Below, in pieces: positions 54,521 to 64,000 of a DNA stretch of 64,000 nt. The first letter of the stretch is position 1; the number at the start of each line of letters is the position of its first letter. The notes beneath the pieces were generated by a model, which did not search any database, was not told where the DNA came from, and saw only the letters and a program-made list of their open reading frames with translations. Source of the DNA: Thermoanaerobaculia bacterium (GTDB lineage: Bacteria > Acidobacteriota > Thermoanaerobaculia > Thermoanaerobaculales > Sulfomarinibacteraceae). The stretch lies in assembly GCA_027061805.1 (NCBI GenBank), contig JAMOWA010000064.1:1-64000 (forward strand), given 5' to 3'. Both the position numbers and the translations under genes were made by a program.

Positions 54521-56923
54521 ATGGGAACCGTGGACCTGGAGCGCCTCCGGCTGGAGCTCAGCGTGACCGACCTGGTGGAGGGCTCGGGACGGCGGGCCAT
54601 CGGCCTCGGGGGCACCGGGCTGTCCCGACTGTGGCTGGGGCAGGAGCTCCACCTGCGGGTCCAGGAGGCCGCGGAGGCGGCGGAGGCGGGCTACCGGCGG
54701 GAGGTGCCGGTCCACGAGACCTTCGAGCTCGACGGGTGGACGGTGGAGGTGTCCGGCAGGGTCGACGGCGTCGTCCACGACGGCCGGCGGGTGGTCCGCG
54801 TGGACGAGATCAAGACGCTGCACTTCGCGGTGGACCTCCACAACCTGTTCGCCGACGAGCGCCTGGAGAGGTTCCGCCAGCAGGCCCGTCTCTACGCGTT
54901 CCTCCTCTCGCCCCCCGAGGACCCCTGTGCAGCACGGCTGGTGCTCGTGGACATCGCCACCGGCGAGGAGCGGACCGAGGAGGTTGCCTGGAGCCCGTCC
55001 TCGGTGTACGCGTGGCTGCGGCAGCAGGTCCACCGGAGGCTCGCGGCGGAGCGGCGCAGGCTCTCGGACCTGGAGGCGGCCCGGGACGCCGCGGCGACGC
55101 TGCCCTTTCCCCACGCCGAGCTGCGGCCGGCACAGGAGCGGATCACCCGGACCGTGGAGGACGCCCTGGAGAACTCGCGGAACCTCCTCCTCAGCGCCCC
55201 CACCGGATGCGGCAAGACGGCCGCCGTGCTGCACCCTGCCCTCAGGACGGCGCTGGCCCACGGCCGCAGGGTCATCTACCTGACGGCGAAGACCCTCCAG
55301 CAGCGCATCGCGGTGGCCACCTGCCGTGCCATGCAGGGGGACCGCTTCACCAGCCTCCAGCTCCGCGCCAAGAGCAGGATGTGTGCCCACAGCGAGATGG
55401 TCTGTCACGAGCAGTTCTGCCCCTACGCCAGGGACCACGGACTCAAGCTGGTGCGGAGCGGCGTGCTCGACTCCCTCGAGGAGGGTTCACGCCACCTCGA
55501 TCCCGACGAGATCTTCCGGCACGCCACGGCCCACGAGGTCTGCCCCTTCGAGGTGAGCCTGGAGCTCCTGGCCCGCGCCCGGCTGGTGGTCTGCGACTAC
55601 AACTACGTCTTCGACCCCACCATCGGGCTCGGTGCGCTCCTGGGCCGGGACGCCCTCCGGAACACCATCCTCATCATCGACGAGGCCCACAACCTCGCCC
55701 GGCGGAGCCGGGAGTACCACTCGCCCGAGCTCGGCACGGCGTCCACCGAGCGGACCCGGGCCTTCCTGGAGGGCCGCCACGGAGCCGTCTTCGAGCGGCT
55801 CGCCACCTGCGTCGCCTCCCTCGAGGACCTCATCCGCACCGGCGTGGAGAGCGCCTTCGACGCGGAGGCGCCACCTTCCACACCGGAGGCCCTCGCCTCC
55901 TTCGACGAGCGCGAGCTCGGCAACCTCCGCATGGAGATGGACGCCGCCATGCTGGAGTACTGGATGTACAAGAGGGAGAACGAGCTCTGGATCGCCGACG
56001 ACCCGGTGATGGACCTCTTCCTCGCGCTCACCCGTTTCCACCGGGTGCTCCAGCTCGGAGGGGAGGAGTTCGTCCACCTGGTCCGGCGGGATGCCGGGGA
56101 AGGCGCCACGTTCCGCATCTTCTGCCGGGACGCCTCCCGCTTCATCGCCGGGATCCTCGAGGAGTCCGCGGGGGCCGTGGCCATGTCCGCCACGCTCGAG
56201 CCCTTCGAGTTCCACCGGAACGTGCTGGGCTTCCCCGAGGAGACCACGGACACACTCAGGATCCCCTCCCCGTTCCCTGCGGAGAACCGCCTGGTGCTCG
56301 GGATCACCGACGTGGACACCACCTGGCGCCGGCGGCCCCAGAACTACGACCCCATCGCGAACTGGATCGCCCGCCTGGCCCACCCCCGCCAGAACGTGCT
56401 GGTGCTCTTCCCCAGCTACCGGTTCCTGGCCGCCGTCCACGACCGGTTGCCCGCGGTGCCCCACCGGGTGATCCGGCAGGAGCCCGGCTCGGACCATGCC
56501 AGCCACGCCGGGATCCTCCGCGAGCTCGAGTCGGGCAAGCCCACGCTCCTGCTGGCCGTGCTGGGGGGGATGTTCGCCGAGGGGGTGGACTACCCCGGGC
56601 AGATGCTGTCCCAGGTCATGGTGGTCTCTCCCGGGCTTCCCCAGTTCGACACCGAGAGGGAGCTCCTCCGGGACTGGTACCGCGACCGGTACGGTCAGGG
56701 GTTCGCCTACGCCTACCTGATCCCGGGGATGACCCGCGTGGTCCAGGCTGCGGGACGGCTGATCCGCTCCGCCGACGACCGCGGCGTCATCGTCCTCATC
56801 GGCCGCCGCTTCGCCCAGCCCCGCTACCTCTCCCTCCTCCCCGAGGACTGGGTGGACGACGACCCCTCCCTCCTCTTCCCCGAGGATCCCGAGCGCGCGG
56901 TTCGGCGCTTCTTCGGCGAGTAG
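54521..56923 (+). CDS. PD-(D/E)XK nuclease-like domain fused to XPD/DinG-like Fe-S helicase
   Basis: N-term GRVDGVVHDGRRVVRVDEIKT; helicase APTGCGKTAAVL, DEAHNLARR, Cys set MCAHSEMVCHEQFCPYA...EVCPFE, C-terminal QAAGRLIRSADDRGVIVLIGRRF. Confidence 0.85.
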   Translation: MGTVDLERLRLELSVTDLVEGSGRRAIGLGGTGLSRLWLGQELHLRVQEAAEAAEAGYRREVPVHETFELDGWTVEVSGRVDGVVHDGRRVVRVDEIKTLHFAVDLHNLFADERLERFRQQARLYAFLLSPPEDPCAARLVLVDIATGEERTEEVAWSPSSVYAWLRQQVHRRLAAERRRLSDLEAARDAAATLPFPHAELRPAQERITRTVEDALENSRNLLLSAPTGCGKTAAVLHPALRTALAHGRRVIYLTAKTLQQRIAVATCRAMQGDRFTSLQLRAKSRMCAHSEMVCHEQFCPYARDHGLKLVRSGVLDSLEEGSRHLDPDEIFRHATAHEVCPFEVSLELLARARLVVCDYNYVFDPTIGLGALLGRDALRNTILIIDEAHNLARRSREYHSPELGTASTERTRAFLEGRHGAVFERLATCVASLEDLIRTGVESAFDAEAPPSTPEALASFDERELGNLRMEMDAAMLEYWMYKRENELWIADDPVMDLFLALTRFHRVLQLGGEEFVHLVRRDAGEGATFRIFCRDASRFIAGILEESAGAVAMSATLEPFEFHRNVLGFPEETTDTLRIPSPFPAENRLVLGITDVDTTWRRRPQNYDPIANWIARLAHPRQNVLVLFPSYRFLAAVHDRLPAVPHRVIRQEPGSDHASHAGILRELESGKPTLLLAVLGGMFAEGVDYPGQMLSQVMVVSPGLPQFDTERELLRDWYRDRYGQGFAYAYLIPGMTRVVQAAGRLIRSADDRGVIVLIGRRFAQPRYLSLLPEDWVDDDPSLLFPEDPERAVRRFFGE

Positions 56924-56998
56924 GGGGCGGTCCGGGGTGTTCCCCGTCAGGGGGGCCCGGAGAGACGGGGGACACGGGCGACCGGAGGAGGCCTCGCC

Positions 56999-57862
56999 TC
57001 AGTTGAGGTAGCCCGCCAGGGCCCGCGTCTTGTGGCTGCGGCGGAGCTGCATGAGCGCGCGGTTCTCGATCTGCCGCACCCGCTCCCGGGACAGGCCCAG
57101 GATCTCCCCGATCTCCCGCAGCGTCCTGGGCTGGTCATCACCGAAACCGAAGCGGAGCTGCAGGACCTTCCGCTCACGTTCGGGAAGCTCGGCCAGCGCA
57201 TCCTGGAGAACCCTGAGGAAGGACTCCCTGAGGATCCGCTCGTCGGCATCGGGATGGACCGTCTGCTCCAGGAGGTCTCCGAACTCGGAGTCGTGCTCGT
57301 CGTCCACGGGGTCGTTGAGTGACAGGAGCGAGAGTGCGGCCCGGGCCAGCACGCGGACGTCCTCCACGGTGATCCCCAGCTCCTCCGCCAGCTCCTCGTC
57401 GGTGGGCGGCCGGCCCAGCTGCTCGGTCAGGGCGGAGCGGACCCGCTCCAGCCGGAACAGCATGTTCGCCTGCTTCTGCGGCAGGCGGAAGGAGCCCGCG
57501 TGCTCCGCCAGGGCGTGCAGGATCGCCTGCCGGATCCACCACACGGCGTAGGTGATGAACTTGACGTCCTGGCCGTCCTTGAAGGGGTCGTACTTCTTGG
57601 CCGCCTGGATCAGGCCCAGGTTGCCCTCGTGGATGAGGTCCAGGAAGGGCACGTTGGGGTTCCGGTACTTCTTGGCGTAGGCGACCACGAAGCGGAGGTT
57701 GGACTCCACCAGCTTGCGCAGTGCCTCCTCGTCGCCCTCCTGGATCCTCCGGGCCAGCTCCAGCTCCTCCTCGTGGGTCAGCTGGGGGTACCTGGAGATC
57801 TCCTTGAGGTACTGCCTCAGGGTCGCCGCCTCGGCATCCGCGCCCGATTCCCGATGGCTCAT
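56999..57862 (-). CDS. RNA polymerase sigma-70 family factor
   Basis: NLRFVVAYAKKYRNPNVPFLDLIHEGNLGLIQAAKKYDP, FITYAVWWIRQAI, TLREIGEILGLSRERVRQIENRAL. Confidence 0.93.
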   Translation of the reverse strand: MSHRESGADAEAATLRQYLKEISRYPQLTHEEELELARRIQEGDEEALRKLVESNLRFVVAYAKKYRNPNVPFLDLIHEGNLGLIQAAKKYDPFKDGQDVKFITYAVWWIRQAILHALAEHAGSFRLPQKQANMLFRLERVRSALTEQLGRPPTDEELAEELGITVEDVRVLARAALSLLSLNDPVDDEHDSEFGDLLEQTVHPDADERILRESFLRVLQDALAELPERERKVLQLRFGFGDDQPRTLREIGEILGLSRERVRQIENRALMQLRRSHKTRALAGYLN

Positions 57863-58233
57863 TCAGGTTCCGCGGGCTGGATGGTGGAGGGCCGCACCTT
57901 GACGATGGCGTGGTAGCGGGGCACTCCCTGGCCCTCGCCCACCTTCTGCTTGAGGAGACGCGACAGCGTCTCCACGTCCCGCTGGAGCTGGCGGACCTGG
58001 TCCCTCAGGTTCAGGATGATCTCCACGCCCGCCAGGTTGACACCGAGGTCCCGGGTGAGGGTCAGGATCGTCTCCAGCCTCTCGCAGGTCGCATCATCGT
58101 AGAGACGGGTGTTCCCCTTGGAACGGTGGGGGCACAGCAACCCCTCCCTCTCCCACAGGCGCAATGTCTGGGGATGAATGCCGTACTTCTCCGCGACCCA
58201 GGAGATCATGCGGTACCTCGGTTTGGAGCTCAT
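57859..58233 (-). CDS. hspR: MerR-family regulator, HspR-like
   Basis: YRMISWVAEKYGIHPQTLRLWEREGLLCPHRSKGNTRLYDDATCERL; located in an operon with hsp20 and dnaK. Confidence 0.85.
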   Translation of the reverse strand: MSSKPRYRMISWVAEKYGIHPQTLRLWEREGLLCPHRSKGNTRLYDDATCERLETILTLTRDLGVNLAGVEIILNLRDQVRQLQRDVETLSRLLKQKVGEGQGVPRYHAIVKVRPSTIQPAEPE

Positions 58234-58682
58234 GATCCGTCCTCCACGATGGAGACCACCTGGCGCCGCATCCCGGCGGCCTTGGGCAGCCGCACGGTCA
58301 GGACCCCCCGTTCGAGCCTGGCTCTCGGAGCACCCGAGAACTGGTCCACGGGCAACACGAAGTCGCGGAAGAAGGGCCCCGAGGGACGTTCCATCCGGAC
58401 GTACTGCCCGCCGGGCCCCGTGTCGGCTCGCACGATCTCGCCGGCCACCCGCAGCCGGTCTCCGTGGAGCTGGAGGTCGATGGACCCGGCCTCCACCCCG
58501 GGGATCTCCATGATGACCACGACCTCGTCGTCGGTCTCGTACAGGTCCGCGGTGGGGCAGTAGGGACCGCTGGAGGGCTCTCCCACGCCCATGGTCCTGT
58601 CCAGCAGCGCCTCGTCGAAGAGCTCGTTCAGCCTCTCCCGAAGCGTCAGCAGCTCCTTGATGACGGGCCATGCCAGCGCCAT
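58230..58682 (-). CDS. Hsp20/alpha-crystallin family protein
   Basis: PTADLYETDDEVVVIMEIPGVEAGSIDLQLHGDRLRVAGE, FFRDFVLP, LERGVLTVRLPKA. Confidence 0.9.
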   Translation of the reverse strand: MALAWPVIKELLTLRERLNELFDEALLDRTMGVGEPSSGPYCPTADLYETDDEVVVIMEIPGVEAGSIDLQLHGDRLRVAGEIVRADTGPGGQYVRMERPSGPFFRDFVLPVDQFSGAPRARLERGVLTVRLPKAAGMRRQVVSIVEDGS

Positions 58683-58735
58683 GAGACCTCCCCGGGAGGG
58701 GCGGCAGGGCCGCCCCTCCCAGACTCTACCACGGG

Positions 58736-60673
<1,938 letters not shown>

Positions 60674-60708
60674 GATGAAGTCCTCCTCAACTTTCATTGT
60701 CAGCTCAC

Positions 60709-60744
60709 AATATAGGACCTGAGCCGCTGATTGTCAAGTCTTGA
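60709..60744 (-). promoter_or_regulatory. dnaK promoter TTGACA-N17-TATATT with 11-bp inverted repeat overlapping -35
   Basis: Minus strand: ttgaca (60737-60732), 17-nt spacer, tatatt (60714-60709); TCAAG-T-CTTGA at 60734-60744. Confidence 0.75.
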
Positions 60745-60838
60745 GCGAGCCTCACATCTCGATTCCGGAACGACGACCGGGGCATCGTTCTTCAGCGCGG
60801 TGGCCGGGCCGTAAGGACACACCCGGCCAGCCTCATCA

Positions 60839-62128
60839 TCAGTCGAGCAGGACCACCCCTGGCCCGGTGCCCCGGCCCTGGTTCGGCCCTTCCCACGGGA
60901 GGGTGTCCGAGAAAACCAGTCGTGGTTCCGGCTGCCCGTCGGCATCGTTCCCCATGGCAAAGATCCGGTGTCCCCGGACGCTGAGGCGGTACGCCCTGCC
61001 CCACGGGTCCCTGGCGATGGACCGCGGCACGCCACCCACGGAGACGAGCTCCTCCACGCTCTCGGGCACGACCCCACTGAGGATCGCGGTCGTCTTGCAG
61101 GCCTCCACGAGCCCGTGCAGCCGGAACCACGACTGGCCCCGCACCACGTACCGCGTCCAGAGGCCGTTCTTCGAGAGGATCTCGGGATTGAGCGGGTTCC
61201 TGGAGACGAGCGTCAGCGAGATGCCCAGCAGGACCAGGAACGGGATCGCCAGCCACGGCACCGATCCCAGTCCCACGCGCGAACTCCTGACGGGAATGTG
61301 CTCCGCACTGAGCTCCTGGACGATCTCGCCCGGGGTGGCCTCCCGGATGTGGCCACGATCCAGGAGCTCGGCCAGTGCCTTGCACGTCTCGAATTCCAGG
61401 AGACTGCTCCTCAGGATGATCTCGTCGACCGAGTCCCTTCCGTTGACGAGGCTGTAGACCATGTGCTGGGCCGGGGTCACGAGGTCCTCGTCGGTCCCGC
61501 CCCGCGGCGCCTCCTCGGGGGCGTCGGTGAAGGCGAAGCCGAGCATCTCCAGCTCGTCCCTGTCCTCCGCCACCTCGAGCCTTCGCGCCGGATCGACCTT
61601 CCGGAACACCGCACTCCGGTCCGGGATCCTCTGCTCGATGAAGGGCCACTCATCGGTCATCCGGGCCCCCTCCATGATGATGGAGTCCACCACCATGGGA
61701 ACCATCAGGTCCCGGTCGAAGTCCACGTCGGTCTCCTGCGAGAAGTGGTACTCCCCGTCGGACCACCGGAACACGCGGTAGATGATCTGGAGCACCTGCT
61801 GCTCGAGCGCTCCCCGCACCACATCAGATGAGACCACCGCGTGGTCGATGAGGATCCGTCCCAGCCTCTGGAGGGTCTCCTCCTGCCGGCGGAGCGCCGC
61901 CTCCAGCGCCGCCTCGTCGAGCGCTCCCTGCTTGAGGAGGATGAGGCCCAGGCGATCCTGCGGATGCTGGTTGAGGGAGCTGGCAGCGATGATCTTCCCG
62001 TCCAGGAACGACACCGTGACCACGTCGCCCTCGTTCTTCAGCGTCAGGACCCCCGTCTTCCGCTGCAGGGAGATCAGCTGCAGGATATCGGCAAAGCTGA
62101 AGTCGCGAAGGGTCCCCTCGAGCGCCAT
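60839..62128 (-). CDS. DUF4388 (PatA N-term-like) domain protein with TM and pseudopilin-like C-terminus
   Basis: LEGTLRDFSFADILQLISLQRKTGVLTL...ASSLNQHPQDRLGLILLKQG; C-term ARDPWGRAYRLSVRGHRIFAMGNDA. Confidence 0.75.
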   Translation of the reverse strand: MALEGTLRDFSFADILQLISLQRKTGVLTLKNEGDVVTVSFLDGKIIAASSLNQHPQDRLGLILLKQGALDEAALEAALRRQEETLQRLGRILIDHAVVSSDVVRGALEQQVLQIIYRVFRWSDGEYHFSQETDVDFDRDLMVPMVVDSIIMEGARMTDEWPFIEQRIPDRSAVFRKVDPARRLEVAEDRDELEMLGFAFTDAPEEAPRGGTDEDLVTPAQHMVYSLVNGRDSVDEIILRSSLLEFETCKALAELLDRGHIREATPGEIVQELSAEHIPVRSSRVGLGSVPWLAIPFLVLLGISLTLVSRNPLNPEILSKNGLWTRYVVRGQSWFRLHGLVEACKTTAILSGVVPESVEELVSVGGVPRSIARDPWGRAYRLSVRGHRIFAMGNDADGQPEPRLVFSDTLPWEGPNQGRGTGPGVVLLD

Positions 62129-62129
62129 C

Positions 62130-63947
62130 CTACCTCCTGACCCACGACGTCACGATCGCACGGAGCCACACGAGGCCGGCCAGGCCCAGGAAGGTGACCT
62201 GGAGGGGCACGATGGAGATCGACGGCTCCAGCTCGGCCATGAAACGGGGAAGCCACACGAGAGCTCCCGCACCGAGGAACGACACGAGGAACGCCTCACC
62301 GATCCCCTTGCCCCACCGACCCAGCAGGATCGCGCCACTGCCGGGGGCGAGGATCGAGACCACGCGCCGTCCCAGTCCCGTCCACCTCTCCCAGCGCCGG
62401 ATCTGGTCCAGCTTGGCCGACTGCTGCTCGATGGCCACCATGTCTCTCTTGAGGAAGACCGAGATGCACTGGCTGCAGTAGGCATCACTCTCCACGGCGG
62501 TCTTGCAGCGGGGACAGAAGACGTTGCCGCACCGGGTGCAGGAGCTGGCCGTCCACATCCAACGCTTCCTCAGGATCACACCCACGAGACCCAGCAGGCC
62601 CGTCACCAGGAACACCAGTGGCGTGGGGGCCAGCACCAGCCCGACCACGTCGGGCAGCTCCCGACGGGCGAGACCGGCGACCCTCCACTGTTCCGGGGAG
62701 ACCTCGCTCTCGAGCCGTTCGATGTCGTCCCGGCCCACCTGCGGATCCACGATCTTCAGCTCTCTCCCCTCGCTCCGGAGCCTCGTGTACTCCCTGCCGG
62801 CGAGCTCCCTGGCCTTGATCCTCATGGAGTCCGCCTCCTGGAACCGGTAGCTCCTGTCAAAGGCGTAGCTCAGGTTGTAGTAGGCCAGGACGCACCGTGG
62901 ATCCCTCTGGATCGCGCTGCTGTAGAGCTGGATCGCCTCGGAGATGTTCCCCTCGGTGAATGCGATGTTCCCGAGGAAGACCAGGGGCCGGGGATCCGCG
63001 GAGTCAGCAAGCAGTGCCTTCTGGAAGTGCAAGCGGGCATCGAGACAGTCCCCGTGGAGGAGGAACAGCTTCCCCAGGACCAGGTGATAGATGGCGGACG
63101 TTCCCAGCTGCTCCTCGAGGTCGGCGAACCCCTGGAGCGTGGACAGGTCCGCCCGTTCCTCGGCGAGCATGGCCGTCGCCCTGGCCGGAATCGGCGCGGC
63201 CCCCAGCCCCGAGTCCACCCAGAGCTGAGACACGGGAACGAGGAGGAACGCCACGACCCAGAGAAGGCCCGCGACGACCCGCTGACGCCGGTCCAGGTAG
63301 GCCCAGATGAGCACGAAGAGCCAGGCCGCCAGCCAGATGAGCCCGAGGCCCGCGAAGACCGGCAGGGCCACGATCACCACGGCGAAGACCGCGGCGTCCG
63401 CCCGTCTGAACAGCAGCTGGCCAAGCTCCCACGCATCATGGACCAGCTCCGGGAGGAACCGGATCGTCTGGAACAGCGCCCCCACCACCACGGCGCCCAC
63501 GAGGCCCAACAGGAGCCAGGGCCAGAGGGACCGGAGAAGGAGGCGTCGCGAGCTCCAGTCCCGCAGCACGGCGATCCAGCCCGAAACAAACTGTCTCGCA
63601 CCGGTCACCGGGGAGCCCCCGTTCCAGCTGGCAGCGGCCATGAGGAAGTGCGGCGCCGGAAGATCGGGGTCGAGCTTCCCGGCGAGCCGGACCGCCAGGT
63701 CACCCCTCTTGCCCGGATGCGCCCGGGCCCACTGCACCAGTGCCATGGCATAGGGCGTCAGGCGCCGCACACCCAGCTCTGAAGCCGTGGTCATCAGGTC
63801 CTTGACGCCCCGCTCCAGCCCCTCCCCGTCGCCGGATTCCAGCGAGACCTGGACCCGTGCCCATACCTCGGGCAGGGAAACCACGCCGTGGCACGGGATC
63901 GCCGTGACCACCAGGAGCAGCACCAGGATGGGGAGGGTTCGCCTCAT
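62130..63947 (-). CDS. TPR-containing multi-TM protein with zinc-ribbon motif
   Basis: Signal peptide, TM segments, TPR-like segment, CTRCGNVFCPRCKTAVESDAYCSQC. Confidence 0.75.
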   Translation of the reverse strand: MRRTLPILVLLLVVTAIPCHGVVSLPEVWARVQVSLESGDGEGLERGVKDLMTTASELGVRRLTPYAMALVQWARAHPGKRGDLAVRLAGKLDPDLPAPHFLMAAASWNGGSPVTGARQFVSGWIAVLRDWSSRRLLLRSLWPWLLLGLVGAVVVGALFQTIRFLPELVHDAWELGQLLFRRADAAVFAVVIVALPVFAGLGLIWLAAWLFVLIWAYLDRRQRVVAGLLWVVAFLLVPVSQLWVDSGLGAAPIPARATAMLAEERADLSTLQGFADLEEQLGTSAIYHLVLGKLFLLHGDCLDARLHFQKALLADSADPRPLVFLGNIAFTEGNISEAIQLYSSAIQRDPRCVLAYYNLSYAFDRSYRFQEADSMRIKARELAGREYTRLRSEGRELKIVDPQVGRDDIERLESEVSPEQWRVAGLARRELPDVVGLVLAPTPLVFLVTGLLGLVGVILRKRWMWTASSCTRCGNVFCPRCKTAVESDAYCSQCISVFLKRDMVAIEQQSAKLDQIRRWERWTGLGRRVVSILAPGSGAILLGRWGKGIGEAFLVSFLGAGALVWLPRFMAELEPSISIVPLQVTFLGLAGLVWLRAIVTSWVRR

Positions 63948-64000
63948 GGAGCCGCCTGCACGAAGAGTGTCCGGAGCTGGAACAGGACGTCGGTGAGAAT
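63944..64000 (-). CDS. C-terminal end of a CDS continuing beyond the window
   Basis: Open frame ...ILTDVLFQLRTLFVQAAP*, stop overlaps next ATG (ATGA). Confidence 0.45.
   Translation of the reverse strand: MLTDVLFQLRTLFVQAAP

Overview
High-GC bacterial chromosomal window (roughly 70% GC by eye) with about 47 plausible protein-coding genes. I saw no rRNA, tRNA, CRISPR array or transposase. Taxonomy is not settled from sequence alone; an Acidobacteriota-like or related lineage is only a guess. Content is mostly housekeeping and metabolic: ABC exporters, class II DAHP synthase, gamma-glutamyltransferase, hemerythrin, FetAB-like transporter, AlaS/RecX, PilT, TsaE, C69 dipeptidase, RecG, LD-carboxypeptidase, thioredoxin, PhoD, an Era/YbeY/HD-phosphohydrolase/PhoH block, cob(I)alamin adenosyltransferase, an FHA-sigma54 activator with a ClpX-like AAA protein, and a dnaK-hsp20-hspR-sigma heat-shock operon. 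Main points for follow-up: (1) a single ORF fusing a glycyl-radical-enzyme activase to a glycyl radical enzyme; (2) a DUF1573-like gene whose only in-frame TGA replaces the first Cys of the conserved SCGCT motif and is followed by a SECIS-like hairpin (candidate selenoprotein); (3) a dispersed modular intergenic repeat family with a conserved core, a palindrome, 7-bp (TTTCACG)n arrays and GTGACC/GTGTCC arrays; (4) a nested inverted repeat that duplicates the start of a four-helix-bundle gene; (5) a sigma54 promoter with upstream GTTGAC sites near an FHA-sigma54 activator; (6) a recurrent TANNNT-N6-start pattern suggesting leaderless transcription. All calls come from reading the sequence and ORF track; no database searches were run.
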